20,322 nt of DNA from a bacterium UBP2_UBA4780 (lineage in GTDB: Bacteria; Edwardsbacteria; AC1; EtOH8), in contig DHHE01000072.1 in the NCBI GenBank assembly GCA_002403115.1, positions 3,383 through 23,704 on the forward strand. Direction: 5' to 3'. The position numbers were made by a program, and so were the translations under genes. Below the pieces are notes generated by a model. The model searched no databases, was not told the origin of the DNA, and saw nothing but the letters and a program-made list of their open reading frames with translations. Positions 14,287 to 20,322 of the stretch are shown here, piece by piece. Every line of letters starts with the position of its first letter. The stretch's first letter is position 1.

Positions 14287-14697
14287 CTAACTCCTGCAGT
14301 CCCGGCAGCGCCCCACCACCTGCACCTGCCAGCTCTTCACCTGGAAGCTGCCTCCCAGGCGGCGCTTTAGCGAGTCGACCATCCGCTCGGCCGCCCCCAG
14401 CCTCTCCTCCCTCAGCCGTCCGCAGCCCTCGCACAGAAGGTGGACGCCGGAATTTTCGGCCAGCTCGTAGTGGGCGTGGTTCTGGGACAGCGAGGAACGC
14501 TTGACCTCGCCCTGGGCGGTCAGCCTCTGCAGGGCCCGGTAGACCGTGGCCAGGTGCACGGGTTGGCCCGAGCGGTTGACCCGGGCTCGGACCTCGCCGG
14601 CGCTGAGGTGCCGTCCCCGGTTCTGGCGCAGCACCGCCAGGACACGGCCGGCGGCCGGCGTCAGCCGGATGGTGGATGTTGTTCCGGGCATGGGCAT
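14287..14697 (-). CDS. Fur-family metalloregulator (Fur/Zur-like)
   Basis: 136 aa from the ATG at 14697 (a second ATG at 14691 is equally possible). The winged-helix region contains HLSAGEVRARV and HLATVYRALQRLTAQGEV, the Fur recognition helix region. Two CxxC pairs (C89/C92 and C131/C134) form the usual structural Zn site. The usual HHxH stretch before the first CxxC is reduced to NSGVHLLCEGC, so one regulatory-site ligand set looks depleted. It heads the operon znuC-znuB-DA1-like-feoAB and so probably responds to Zn or Fe. The frame stays open to 14868, but that extension would pass through the promoter and is not gene-like. Zur is the best guess from context; Fur or PerR type cannot be excluded. 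Confidence 0.85.
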   Translation of the reverse strand: MPMPGTTSTIRLTPAAGRVLAVLRQNRGRHLSAGEVRARVNRSGQPVHLATVYRALQRLTAQGEVKRSSLSQNHAHYELAENSGVHLLCEGCGRLREERLGAAERMVDSLKRRLGGSFQVKSWQVQVVGRCRDCRS

Positions 14698-14700
14698 AAT

Positions 14701-14715
14701 TGCGAATATTTCGCA
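14701..14715. promoter_or_regulatory. 15-bp dyad, candidate Fur-family operator
   Basis: TGCGAATATTTCGCA has 6-bp perfect arms (TGCGAA/TTCGCA) in a 7-1-7 arrangement, the geometry of Fur-family boxes. It lies between the -10 box and the start codon of the Fur-family gene, covering the predicted transcription start. That position is ideal for autorepression of the whole metal operon. Confidence 0.55.
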
Positions 14716-14718
14716 TCT

Positions 14719-14747
14719 ATTATAGCCTATCACCCTCCCGTTGTCAA
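14719..14747 (-). promoter_or_regulatory. Consensus sigma-70 promoter of the Fur-family/znu/feo operon
   Basis: On the minus strand, a perfect TTGACA (14742-14747) and a perfect TATAAT (14719-14724) are separated by 17 nt. The predicted start near 14712 leaves only about 15-20 nt of leader with no visible Shine-Dalgarno. A full-consensus promoter is what one expects where strong repression by a metalloregulator is possible. Confidence 0.85.
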
Positions 14748-14790
14748 TCCCCGCCCCCCTATACCCGCCCGCTTCGGCCGTGCATTTGAT

Positions 14791-14819
14791 TTGACACCGC
14801 CCCGTTTTTTGTGTAATAT
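14791..14819 (+). promoter_or_regulatory. Promoter for lpxC/fabZ
   Basis: TTGACA (14791-14796), 17 nt, then TAATAT (14814-14819); TATTAT at 14817-14822 is an alternative -10. It is divergent from the metal-operon promoter, with the two -35 boxes 43 bp apart. The leader from about 14826 to 14912 is AT-rich and repeat-like and gives no clear RBS. Confidence 0.6.
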
Positions 14820-14912
14820 TATAGACAACACGGGTCCAGGCCGGTGCCGAGTAAGTTCCAATATCCAATTCTTAAATTCCATTCGTGATTTGGACACCAG
14901 CGTCGAAAAACC

Positions 14913-16217
14913 ATGCCCAAACTTCAGAAGACCGTAATGAACGAGGCCTCGGTGTCCGGGGTGGGGGTCCACACCGGCAACGCCACCACCATGGCCTTCA
15001 AGCCGGCACCGGAGAACACCGGCATCGTCTTCGTCCGCGCCGACCTGCCCGGCCGGCCCGAGATCCCGGCCCTGATCGGAAACGTGGTGGAGACGGCCCG
15101 CGGGACCACCATCGGGGTGGACATCGGGGGGCAGGTGGTCAAGGTCCACACCGTGGAGCACGTCCTGGCCGCAGTGGCGGCCCTGGAGATAGACAACGTC
15201 CGGGTGGAGCTGGACAACAACGAGCCGCCCATCGTCGACGGCTCCTCGCTGGCCTTCTTCCAGAAGCTGAAGGCGGCCGGGCTGGTGGAGCAGGACGCCC
15301 CCCGCCGGTGTTTCGAGCTGCCCAAGGTGGTCTCCCTGGCCGACGAGGGCGTCCAATTGGTGGCCAACCCGGCGTCCGCCCTGCGCATCAGCTTCACCAT
15401 CGACTTCGACCACCCGGTGCTCAAGAGCCAGTACGCCAGCTTCGAGATCTCGGCCGACGTCTTCGAGCGGGAGCTGGCCTCGTCCCGGACATTCTGCCTG
15501 GAGCGCGACGTCGAGGCCCTGCGGGCCCAGGGGCTGATCAAGGGCGGCAGCCTGCAGGCGGCCGTGGTCATCGGCGAGAAGGGCGTGGTCAACCAGGAGC
15601 CGCTGCGCTACGGCGACGAGTTCGTCCGTCATAAGATCCTGGACCTGCTGGGCGACCTGACCCTGCTGGGCATGCCGCTTAAGGCCCATGTCATCTCCAT
15701 CAAGTCCGGCCACCGCTCCAACGTCAAGTTCGTCCGGGAGATAAGGCGGCTGTACGACGACATCGATCGCCAGAAGCGCGGCCCGGTGTTCGACATCGAC
15801 GCCATCTCCCAGATCATGCCCCACCGCTACCCCTTCCTGCTGGTGGACCGCATCCTGGAGCTGGAGGAGGGAAAACGGGTGGTGGGCATCAAGAACGTGA
15901 CGGTCAACGAGCCCTTTTTCCCCGGCCACTTTCCCGGCCGGCCGGTGATGCCCGGGGTGCTGATCATCGAGGCCATGGCCCAGACCGGCGGCTTCATGAT
16001 CCTGCACTCGGTGGAGAACCCGGAGAAGATCCTGCTGTTCTTCGCCGGCATCGACAAGGTGCGCTTCAAGCGGCCGGTGACCCCGGGCGACCAGCTGCGC
16101 TTCGAGCTGACCATGTCCTCCTTCAAGCGGGGCATCTGCAAGATGCAGGGCCGGGCCACGGTCGACGGCCAGCTGGCCTGCGAGGCCGAGCTGACGGCGG
16201 CGATGGTCGACAGGTAG
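14913..16217 (+). CDS. lpxC: Bifunctional LpxC deacetylase / FabZ dehydratase
   Basis: 434 aa. Residues 1-280 are LpxC, the zinc deacetylase that commits UDP-3-O-acyl-GlcNAc to lipid A. Zinc ligands H79 (HTVEH), H240 and D244 (HKILD) and the catalytic-region H267 (SGH) are present. Residues from about 292 to 434 are FabZ, the 3-hydroxyacyl-ACP dehydratase, with H304 in MPHRYPFLLVDR and E353 in VLIIEAMAQ. This fusion is a known feature of Bacteroidetes and relatives. The ATG at 14913 gives the normal LpxC N-terminus (KLQKTVMNEASVSGVGVHTG), though no RBS is evident. lpxA follows after 83 bp. Confidence 0.95.
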   Translation: MPKLQKTVMNEASVSGVGVHTGNATTMAFKPAPENTGIVFVRADLPGRPEIPALIGNVVETARGTTIGVDIGGQVVKVHTVEHVLAAVAALEIDNVRVELDNNEPPIVDGSSLAFFQKLKAAGLVEQDAPRRCFELPKVVSLADEGVQLVANPASALRISFTIDFDHPVLKSQYASFEISADVFERELASSRTFCLERDVEALRAQGLIKGGSLQAAVVIGEKGVVNQEPLRYGDEFVRHKILDLLGDLTLLGMPLKAHVISIKSGHRSNVKFVREIRRLYDDIDRQKRGPVFDIDAISQIMPHRYPFLLVDRILELEEGKRVVGIKNVTVNEPFFPGHFPGRPVMPGVLIIEAMAQTGGFMILHSVENPEKILLFFAGIDKVRFKRPVTPGDQLRFELTMSSFKRGICKMQGRATVDGQLACEAELTAAMVDR

Positions 16218-16300
16218 GGTACGGAACGCGGAAACCGCTGATTTGCCACGGATTTTCACGGACCCTTTTCCTAAATGAACGCTACGGACTCTGTTTTGCA

Positions 16301-17077
16301 ATGCCTAAAGACATCCATCCTTCGGCGATAATAGACCCCTCGGCGCGGCTCGGGGTAAACATTACGGTCGGCCCCTATTCCATGATCGGACCGGAGTGCG
16401 TCATCGGCGACGGCTGCGCCATCGGCTCCTCGGTGGCCATACACAGATGGACCGAGCTGGGGAAGAACGTCCGGGTCTGGCACGGCGCCTCGCTGGGCGG
16501 CGACCCCCAGGACCTGAAGTACCGGGGAGCCAAGACCGGAGTGTCTATCGGGGAAAACACGGTTGTCCGCGAGTTCGCCACCGTAAATCTTTCAACCGAC
16601 GAGGGCCACGTCACCCGGGTGGGAAAGAACTGCTTCCTGATGGCTTATTCCCACGTGGCCCACGAGTGCTCGGTCGGCGAAAACGTCATCATGGCCAACT
16701 CGGCCAACCTGGCCGGCCACGTGACGGTCGAGGACTTCGCCATCATCGGCGGCCTGACCCCGATCCACCAGTTCGTGCGGGTGGGCTGCCACTGCATGAT
16801 CGGCGGCTCGTCCGCGGTGCAGAAGGACGTCGTTCCCTATACCAAGGCCTTCGGCATTCCGCTGAAGATGTACGGCCTGAACTCTGTCGGGCTGGCGCGC
16901 CGCGGGTTCAGCGAAGCCCAGCGCGACCTGATCGGCAAGGCCTACCGCATCCTGTTCCGCTCGAACCTCAACACCTCGCAGGCGCTGGCGCGGCTGAAGG
17001 ACGAGCTGGAGATGACCCCGGAGATCAAACACATCGTGGAGTTCGTCGGGTCCTCGCAGCGGGGGATCACGAAGTGA
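16301..17077 (+). CDS. lpxA: UDP-N-acetylglucosamine O-acyltransferase LpxA
   Basis: 258 aa, the standard length. Hexapeptide repeats of a left-handed beta helix cover about residues 5-190 (IHPSAIIDPSARLG, VGPYSMIGPECVIG). The active-site segment SHVAHECSVGENVIMANSANLAGHV contains catalytic H121. The C-terminal helical domain includes LARRGFSEAQRDLIGKAYRILFRS. It performs the first step of lipid A synthesis, acylating UDP-GlcNAc. The 83-bp spacer after lpxC/fabZ contains a CACGGATTTTCACGGA repeat word (16247-16262) and no good RBS. Cotranscription with lpxC/fabZ is likely. Confidence 0.96.
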   Translation: MPKDIHPSAIIDPSARLGVNITVGPYSMIGPECVIGDGCAIGSSVAIHRWTELGKNVRVWHGASLGGDPQDLKYRGAKTGVSIGENTVVREFATVNLSTDEGHVTRVGKNCFLMAYSHVAHECSVGENVIMANSANLAGHVTVEDFAIIGGLTPIHQFVRVGCHCMIGGSSAVQKDVVPYTKAFGIPLKMYGLNSVGLARRGFSEAQRDLIGKAYRILFRSNLNTSQALARLKDELEMTPEIKHIVEFVGSSQRGITK

Positions 17078-17319
17078 GGCCACGGTCGTCATTCTGGGGA
17101 TCGCACCGCGCCCCATCATCGAAAAACCTGTGGGAGAGATCCTTCGAAAGCAACGCGGGAAGCCTGTCTTCGGATGACGGATCGTGAGGCAGCGGGTCGA
17201 CGATCTGTCCGCGTGCCGGCGGAATAGCCATCCACGCAGTGACCGCGTTTTAGAAAAGTGCCTTGTTCCGGAGTTTACCCCGATGAATAGAGGGGTGTCT
17301 TTGTGTTAAAAAGAATAGC
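17078..17319. other. Intergenic region with repeat-like sequence and a small hairpin
   Basis: No gene is seen here. GTCATTC (17088-17094) and GGATGAC (17172-17178) are near-inverted ends of a segment with CATTCTGGGGATC and GAGATCCTTCG words, typical of a common small intergenic repeat. ACCCC (17277-17281) and GGGGT (17292-17296) form a 5-bp hairpin with a 10-nt loop just before the AMP nucleosidase gene; it could be a weak terminator for lpxA or affect initiation of the next gene. Confidence 0.45.
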
Positions 17320-18093
17320 ATGAAAACCAAGATCGACATCGCCCGCAACTGGTTGCCGCGCTACACCGGCATGCCGGTGGAGGGGTTCGGCGACTACATC
17401 CTGCTCACCAACTTCGACGAGTACATGAAGCGCTTCTGCCGGCGTTTCGGCTGCCAGTTGAAGGGCGCCGGCCGGCCCATGCAGGCCGCCACCAACTCGG
17501 ACGGCCTGTCCATGATCAACTGCGGCCTGGGCAGCCCGTCGATGGCCACCATCATGGACCTGCTGGCCGCCAGGAAACCCAAGGGGGTGCTCTTCCTGGG
17601 CAAATGCGGCGGGCTGAAGAAGTCCACCGAGCTGGGCTACTTCATCCTTCCCATCGGCGCCATCCGGGGCGAGGGCACCTCCAACGACTACCTGCCGCCC
17701 GAGGTCCCGGCCCTGCCCTCGTTCAAGCTGCACAAGTTCGTCTCCGAGAAGCTGAGCCACCGCAAGCTGGACTACCGCACCGGGGTGGTCTACACCACCA
17801 ACCGCCGGGTCTGGGAGTGGGACGAGGAGTTCAAACAGTACCTGAGGAAGCTGACCGCCATCGCCATCGACATGGAGACCGCCACCCTGTTCGTGGTGGG
17901 CCACGCCAACCAGATAGCCCGGGGCGCCCTGCTGCTGGTGTCCGACATCCCCATGGTGCCGGCCGGGGTCAAGACCGAGAAGACCGACCGCGAGGTCACC
18001 AGGAGGTTCGCCGACCTCCACCTGGAGATCGGCATCGAGAGCATGACCGAGATCGGCCGCCAGGGCGAGAAGATCAAGCATTTCCGGTATTGA
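17320..18093 (+). CDS. AMP nucleosidase (short, Bacteroidetes-type)
   Basis: 257 aa, matching the short AMP nucleosidase family of the PNP/UDP phosphorylase superfamily (TIGR01721-like) rather than the roughly 480-aa E. coli Amn. Visible family features are GFGDYILLTNFDEY near the start, INCGLGSPSMATIMDLL, VLFLGKCGGLKK (phosphate/ribose loop), AIDMETATLFVVGH (purine-nucleoside binding Met-Glu) and LLVSDIPMVPAGVKT. The reaction is AMP + H2O to adenine and ribose 5-phosphate. The start lacks a strong RBS; a small hairpin lies 24 bp upstream. Confidence 0.88.
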   Translation: MKTKIDIARNWLPRYTGMPVEGFGDYILLTNFDEYMKRFCRRFGCQLKGAGRPMQAATNSDGLSMINCGLGSPSMATIMDLLAARKPKGVLFLGKCGGLKKSTELGYFILPIGAIRGEGTSNDYLPPEVPALPSFKLHKFVSEKLSHRKLDYRTGVVYTTNRRVWEWDEEFKQYLRKLTAIAIDMETATLFVVGHANQIARGALLLVSDIPMVPAGVKTEKTDREVTRRFADLHLEIGIESMTEIGRQGEKIKHFRY

Positions 18094-18174
18094 CGGGAAG
18101 AATACTGGAGACCTAAGCCCGAACGCCGAAGATCCATACAGCATTCAATCCTGATAGTTCCTCAAGGAAGAAGC

Positions 18175-19455
18175 ATGAGAAGCATTTTCGCAACCCTATT
18201 GGTAATGGCGCTCCTGGCAGTCCCCGCCTGGGCCGACAAGGTGCTGGTGGCCCGGATGGAGGGGCCGGTGACCCCGGTCTCGGCCCGCTTCCTGGCCGGG
18301 GCGGTGGACCGGGCCAACCGGACGGAGGCATCCTGCCTGGTGATCATGATGGACACCCCGGGCGGGCTGGACGAGTCCATGCGCCAGGTGATCAAGCGGA
18401 TCATGTCCTCCAAGGTCCCGGTGGTGGTCTTCGTCGGCCCCCAGGGCTCGCGGGCGGCCTCGGCCGGCGCCTTCATCACCCTCTCGGCCCACGTGGCGGC
18501 CATGGCCCCGGGCACCAGCATCGGCGCCGCCCACCCGGTCTCCATAGGCCAGGGCGGCAAGGTGGACTCGACCATGGCCGACAAGGTGACCAACGACGCC
18601 GCGGCCTACATCCGCTCCATCGCCGAAAAAAGGGGCCGGAACAAGGCCTGGGCCGACTCGGCCGTCCGCAGCAGCGTCAGCCTGTCCGAGACCGAGGCCC
18701 TCAGGCGCAAGGTCATCGACCTGATCGCCCCGGACCTGGACGCCCTGATGGATTCGCTCCACGGCCGGAGGGTTTCCATGGACGACGGGATGGTGACGCT
18801 GGAGGTCAGGGGGGTGGAGCATGTCGAGATCGAGATGACCTGGCGCGACCGCTTTTTGGCCACCATCGCCAACCCCAACATCGCCTACATCCTGTTCATG
18901 ATCGGCCTGCTGGGCCTCTACTTCGAGTTCTCCAACCCCGGCGCCATCCTGCCCGGCGTGGCCGGGGCCATCTCGCTGATCCTGGCCTTCTTCGCCTTCC
19001 AGACCCTGCCGGTGAACGTGGCCGGGATCCTGCTGATAGTGCTTTCCATCGTCATGTTCATACTGGACGTCAAGGTGGCGTCCCACGGAATACTAAGCAT
19101 AGGAGGCGTGATCGCCATGTTCCTTGGATCCGTCATGCTCTTCCAGTCCCCTGACCCGGCCCTGCGGGTCTCCCTGCAGGTGATCGTCCCGGTGGTCCTG
19201 GTCTGCGCCGCCTTCTTCATCATCGGCGTCTGGCTCTCCATCAGGACCCTGCGCAGCCGGCCCACCACCGGCGACAAGGGCCTGCTGTGGCAGGAGGGCG
19301 ACGCCCGAAGCGAGGTAAACCGCGAGGGCGGCTCGGTCTTCGTGGCCGGGACCCACTGGAACGCCTGGTCCGACAGCGCCATCCCCAAGGGGGCCAGGAT
19401 CAAGGTGGTCGACGTCAAGGGAATGAAAGTCAAGGTCGAGGAGGTCAGGGATTGA
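18175..19455 (+). CDS. NfeD-family membrane-bound serine protease
   Basis: 426 aa. A signal peptide (1-20, ending AWA) precedes a ClpP-fold S49-type protease domain (about 22-210). Ser96 lies in RAASAGAF and Lys137 in MADKVTN; their 41-residue spacing equals that of the Ser97/Lys138 dyad of the archaeal NfeD protease PH1510. Four or five membrane helices follow (about 240-360), then a C-terminal OB-fold NfeD domain (ending GARIKVVDVKGMKVKVEEV). Long NfeD proteins cleave stomatin-type partners and are nearly always encoded beside a slipin, here the next intact gene. AAGGA lies 7 nt before the ATG. Confidence 0.94.
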   Translation: MRSIFATLLVMALLAVPAWADKVLVARMEGPVTPVSARFLAGAVDRANRTEASCLVIMMDTPGGLDESMRQVIKRIMSSKVPVVVFVGPQGSRAASAGAFITLSAHVAAMAPGTSIGAAHPVSIGQGGKVDSTMADKVTNDAAAYIRSIAEKRGRNKAWADSAVRSSVSLSETEALRRKVIDLIAPDLDALMDSLHGRRVSMDDGMVTLEVRGVEHVEIEMTWRDRFLATIANPNIAYILFMIGLLGLYFEFSNPGAILPGVAGAISLILAFFAFQTLPVNVAGILLIVLSIVMFILDVKVASHGILSIGGVIAMFLGSVMLFQSPDPALRVSLQVIVPVVLVCAAFFIIGVWLSIRTLRSRPTTGDKGLLWQEGDARSEVNREGGSVFVAGTHWNAWSDSAIPKGARIKVVDVKGMKVKVEEVRD

Positions 19456-19461
19456 TGCCAG

Positions 19462-19921
19462 TAAGGGTCAAGGGGAAAGGGTTAAGGGGCAAGGAGCTGG
19501 CATGCTTAACAGCTTTCGGGATCTAATTGTGTGGCGGAAATCATATGCTCTTTGTTTGCTGGTTTACCGGCATACCCGCGAATTTCCGAAGAGCGAAGAA
19601 TTCGGGTTGGTTTCGCAACTCAGGAGATCTGCGGTTTCGGTTCCATCGAACATTGCTGAAGGTTACAACAGGAAGAGCAAGAAAGAGTATATTCAATTCC
19701 TCTATACCTCATCTGGCTCGTTGGGAGAATTACAGACGCAGTTGATGATTTCGCACGATATCGATACATAGACGATGTCCGGTTTACCGAGATGTATGAT
19801 ATATCCATCGAAGTGGACAAGATGCTGAACAAGCTTATCGAATCCCTGTCGGAGCGCAAATAGTCAGATTGGCCGTCACTTATACCTTTACCCTTAACCC
19901 TATACCCTGGATAAGGGTCAA
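19462..19921 (+). mobile_element. Cassette-like insert between nfeD and slipin carrying a four-helix-bundle gene
   Basis: A 10-bp direct repeat TAAGGGTCAA occurs at 19462-19471 and 19912-19921. Just inside lie inverted copies of AGGGTTAAGGG (19478-19488) and its complement CCCTTAACCCT (19891-19901), with further partial matches around them. The 440 bp between the repeats hold one broken gene and are lower in GC than nfeD or the slipin gene. Removing the insert plus one direct repeat would leave a 37-bp nfeD-slipin spacer with a good AAAGGAG RBS, a typical operon junction. The G-rich direct repeat partly resembles the inverted repeats, so it may belong to the element rather than be a true target duplication. 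Confidence 0.55.
19502..19863 (+). pseudogene. Four-helix-bundle protein (23S rRNA IVS / S23-type), frameshifted
   Basis: The frame from 19502 reads 89 aa, MLNSFRDLIVWRKSYAL through SLGELQTQLMISHDIDT, and stops at 19771. It shows the family signature: F-x-D-L-x-V-W, LRRSAVSVPSNIAEGYNR, and FLYTSSGSLGELQTQL. After codon 87 the other frame continues with YIDDVRFTEMYDISIEVDK to a stop at 19863, exactly the missing fourth helix. A single missing G near 19763 (GA read where GGA is expected, giving HDIGYIDD) explains the break; the restored protein would be about 120 aa, the family norm. AAGGAG lies 5 nt before the ATG. These proteins occur inside 23S rRNA intervening sequences and scattered as solitary genes; their function is unknown. 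A sequencing error is the alternative to real decay. Confidence 0.8.
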
Positions 19922-19942
19922 ACATTAGCAAAGGAGAAAACC

Positions 19943-20322
19943 ATGATCGGTCCCGTAGTTCTCATCCTGTTCACCCTCTTCATCCTGGTCAACACCATCA
20001 AGATCCTCCGGGAGTACGAGCGGGGAGTGGTCTTCCGGCTGGGCCGGCTGGTGGGGGTGCGCGGCCCCGGGCTGATCCTGCTGATCCCCCTGTTCGAAAA
20101 GATGGTCAAGGTCTCCCTGCGGGTGATCGCCATGGACGTGCCGCCCCAGGAGGTGATCACCAAGGACAACGTCTCTATCAAGGTCAACGCCGTGCTCTAT
20201 TTCCAGGTGTTCGACACGGCCAAGGCCATCGTGGCGGTGGAGGACTACATGTACGCCACCTCCCAGATGGGCCAGACCACCCTGCGCTCCATCCTGGGCG
20301 AGCACGAGCTGGACGACCTGCT
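19943..20322 (+). CDS. Slipin / stomatin-like SPFH protein, 5' part (runs off the window)
   Basis: About 126 residues are present. An N-terminal membrane hairpin segment (VVLILFTLFILVNTI) is followed by the SPFH/band 7 start: REYERGVVFRLGRLVGVRGPG, then LLIPLFEKMVKVSLRV, then PPQEVITKDNVSIKVNAVLYF. This matches the p-stomatin/slipin family. Slipins form membrane microdomain scaffolds and are the partners and substrates of NfeD proteases. AAAGGAG (19930-19936) lies 6 nt before the ATG. The 487-bp gap to nfeD is filled by the four-helix-bundle cassette. Confidence 0.93.
   Translation, partial: MIGPVVLILFTLFILVNTIKILREYERGVVFRLGRLVGVRGPGLILLIPLFEKMVKVSLRVIAMDVPPQEVITKDNVSIKVNAVLYFQVFDTAKAIVAVEDYMYATSQMGQTTLRSILGEHELDDL

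Noticed and set aside
14698..14868. 57-residue N-terminal extension of the Fur-family protein
   Set aside because: It would run through the consensus promoter and the dyad and matches no Fur N-terminus; the ATG at 14697 gives the standard length.
14730..16301. Minus-strand frame of 523 aa opposite lpxC/fabZ
   Set aside because: It is antisense to a gene with intact catalytic residues; its His/Asp/Gln-rich composition is that of a shadow frame, and it runs into the divergent promoter region.

Overview
The window is a GC-rich, densely packed bacterial chromosome segment. Everything up to about 14.7 kb lies on the minus strand; after a divergent intergenic region the rest is on the plus strand. 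Lipid A genes (an lpxC-fabZ fusion and lpxA) show a Gram-negative, LPS-making outer membrane. The lpxC-fabZ fusion, the moxR/bat stress operon and the short AMP nucleosidase are typical of Bacteroidetes and related FCB-type lineages. The many short intergenic palindromic repeats resemble those of uncultivated phyla. Phylum-level placement is inference.

Layout: (1) 1-458: the 5' part of tadA (tRNA A34 deaminase), then tRNA-Arg(ACG), a TadA substrate, with its own near-consensus promoter and a downstream hairpin. (2) 480-9022, read right to left: an eight-gene aerotolerance-type operon, moxR - DUF58 - IMPACT/YigZ-like - BatD-like membrane protein - batA - batB/batC fusion - batD - batE. Most junctions overlap by 4 bp. 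(3) 9023-9473: no gene; a mosaic of short repeats plus a strong minus-strand promoter for the moxR operon. (4) 9474-14697, read right to left: a metal-homeostasis operon, Fur-family regulator - znuC - znuB - secreted Zn-ribbon/DA1-like metallopeptidase - feoA-feoB fusion. Its promoter is TTGACA-N17-TATAAT, with a 15-bp dyad over the predicted start point. (5) 14791-17077: divergent promoter, lpxC/fabZ and lpxA. (6) 17320-20322: AMP nucleosidase, then an nfeD/slipin membrane-protease pair split by a 440-bp insert. The insert carries a frameshifted four-helix-bundle (23S IVS-type) gene, has inverted repeats near its ends and is bounded by a 10-bp direct repeat.

How it works together: MoxR ATPase and VWA/TPR Bat proteins form a membrane-associated complex linked to envelope or oxidative stress. 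The Fur-family operon couples zinc and iron import to a predicted zinc-dependent secreted peptidase. The Lpx genes build lipid A, and NfeD/slipin act in membrane protein quality control.

The least expected features are the DA1-like peptidase inside a Zn/Fe uptake operon, the cassette-like insertion between nfeD and slipin, and repeated signs that short intergenic repeats have become readable as protein at gene junctions (DUF58 N-terminus, ZnuC N-terminus, BatB-BatC linker).
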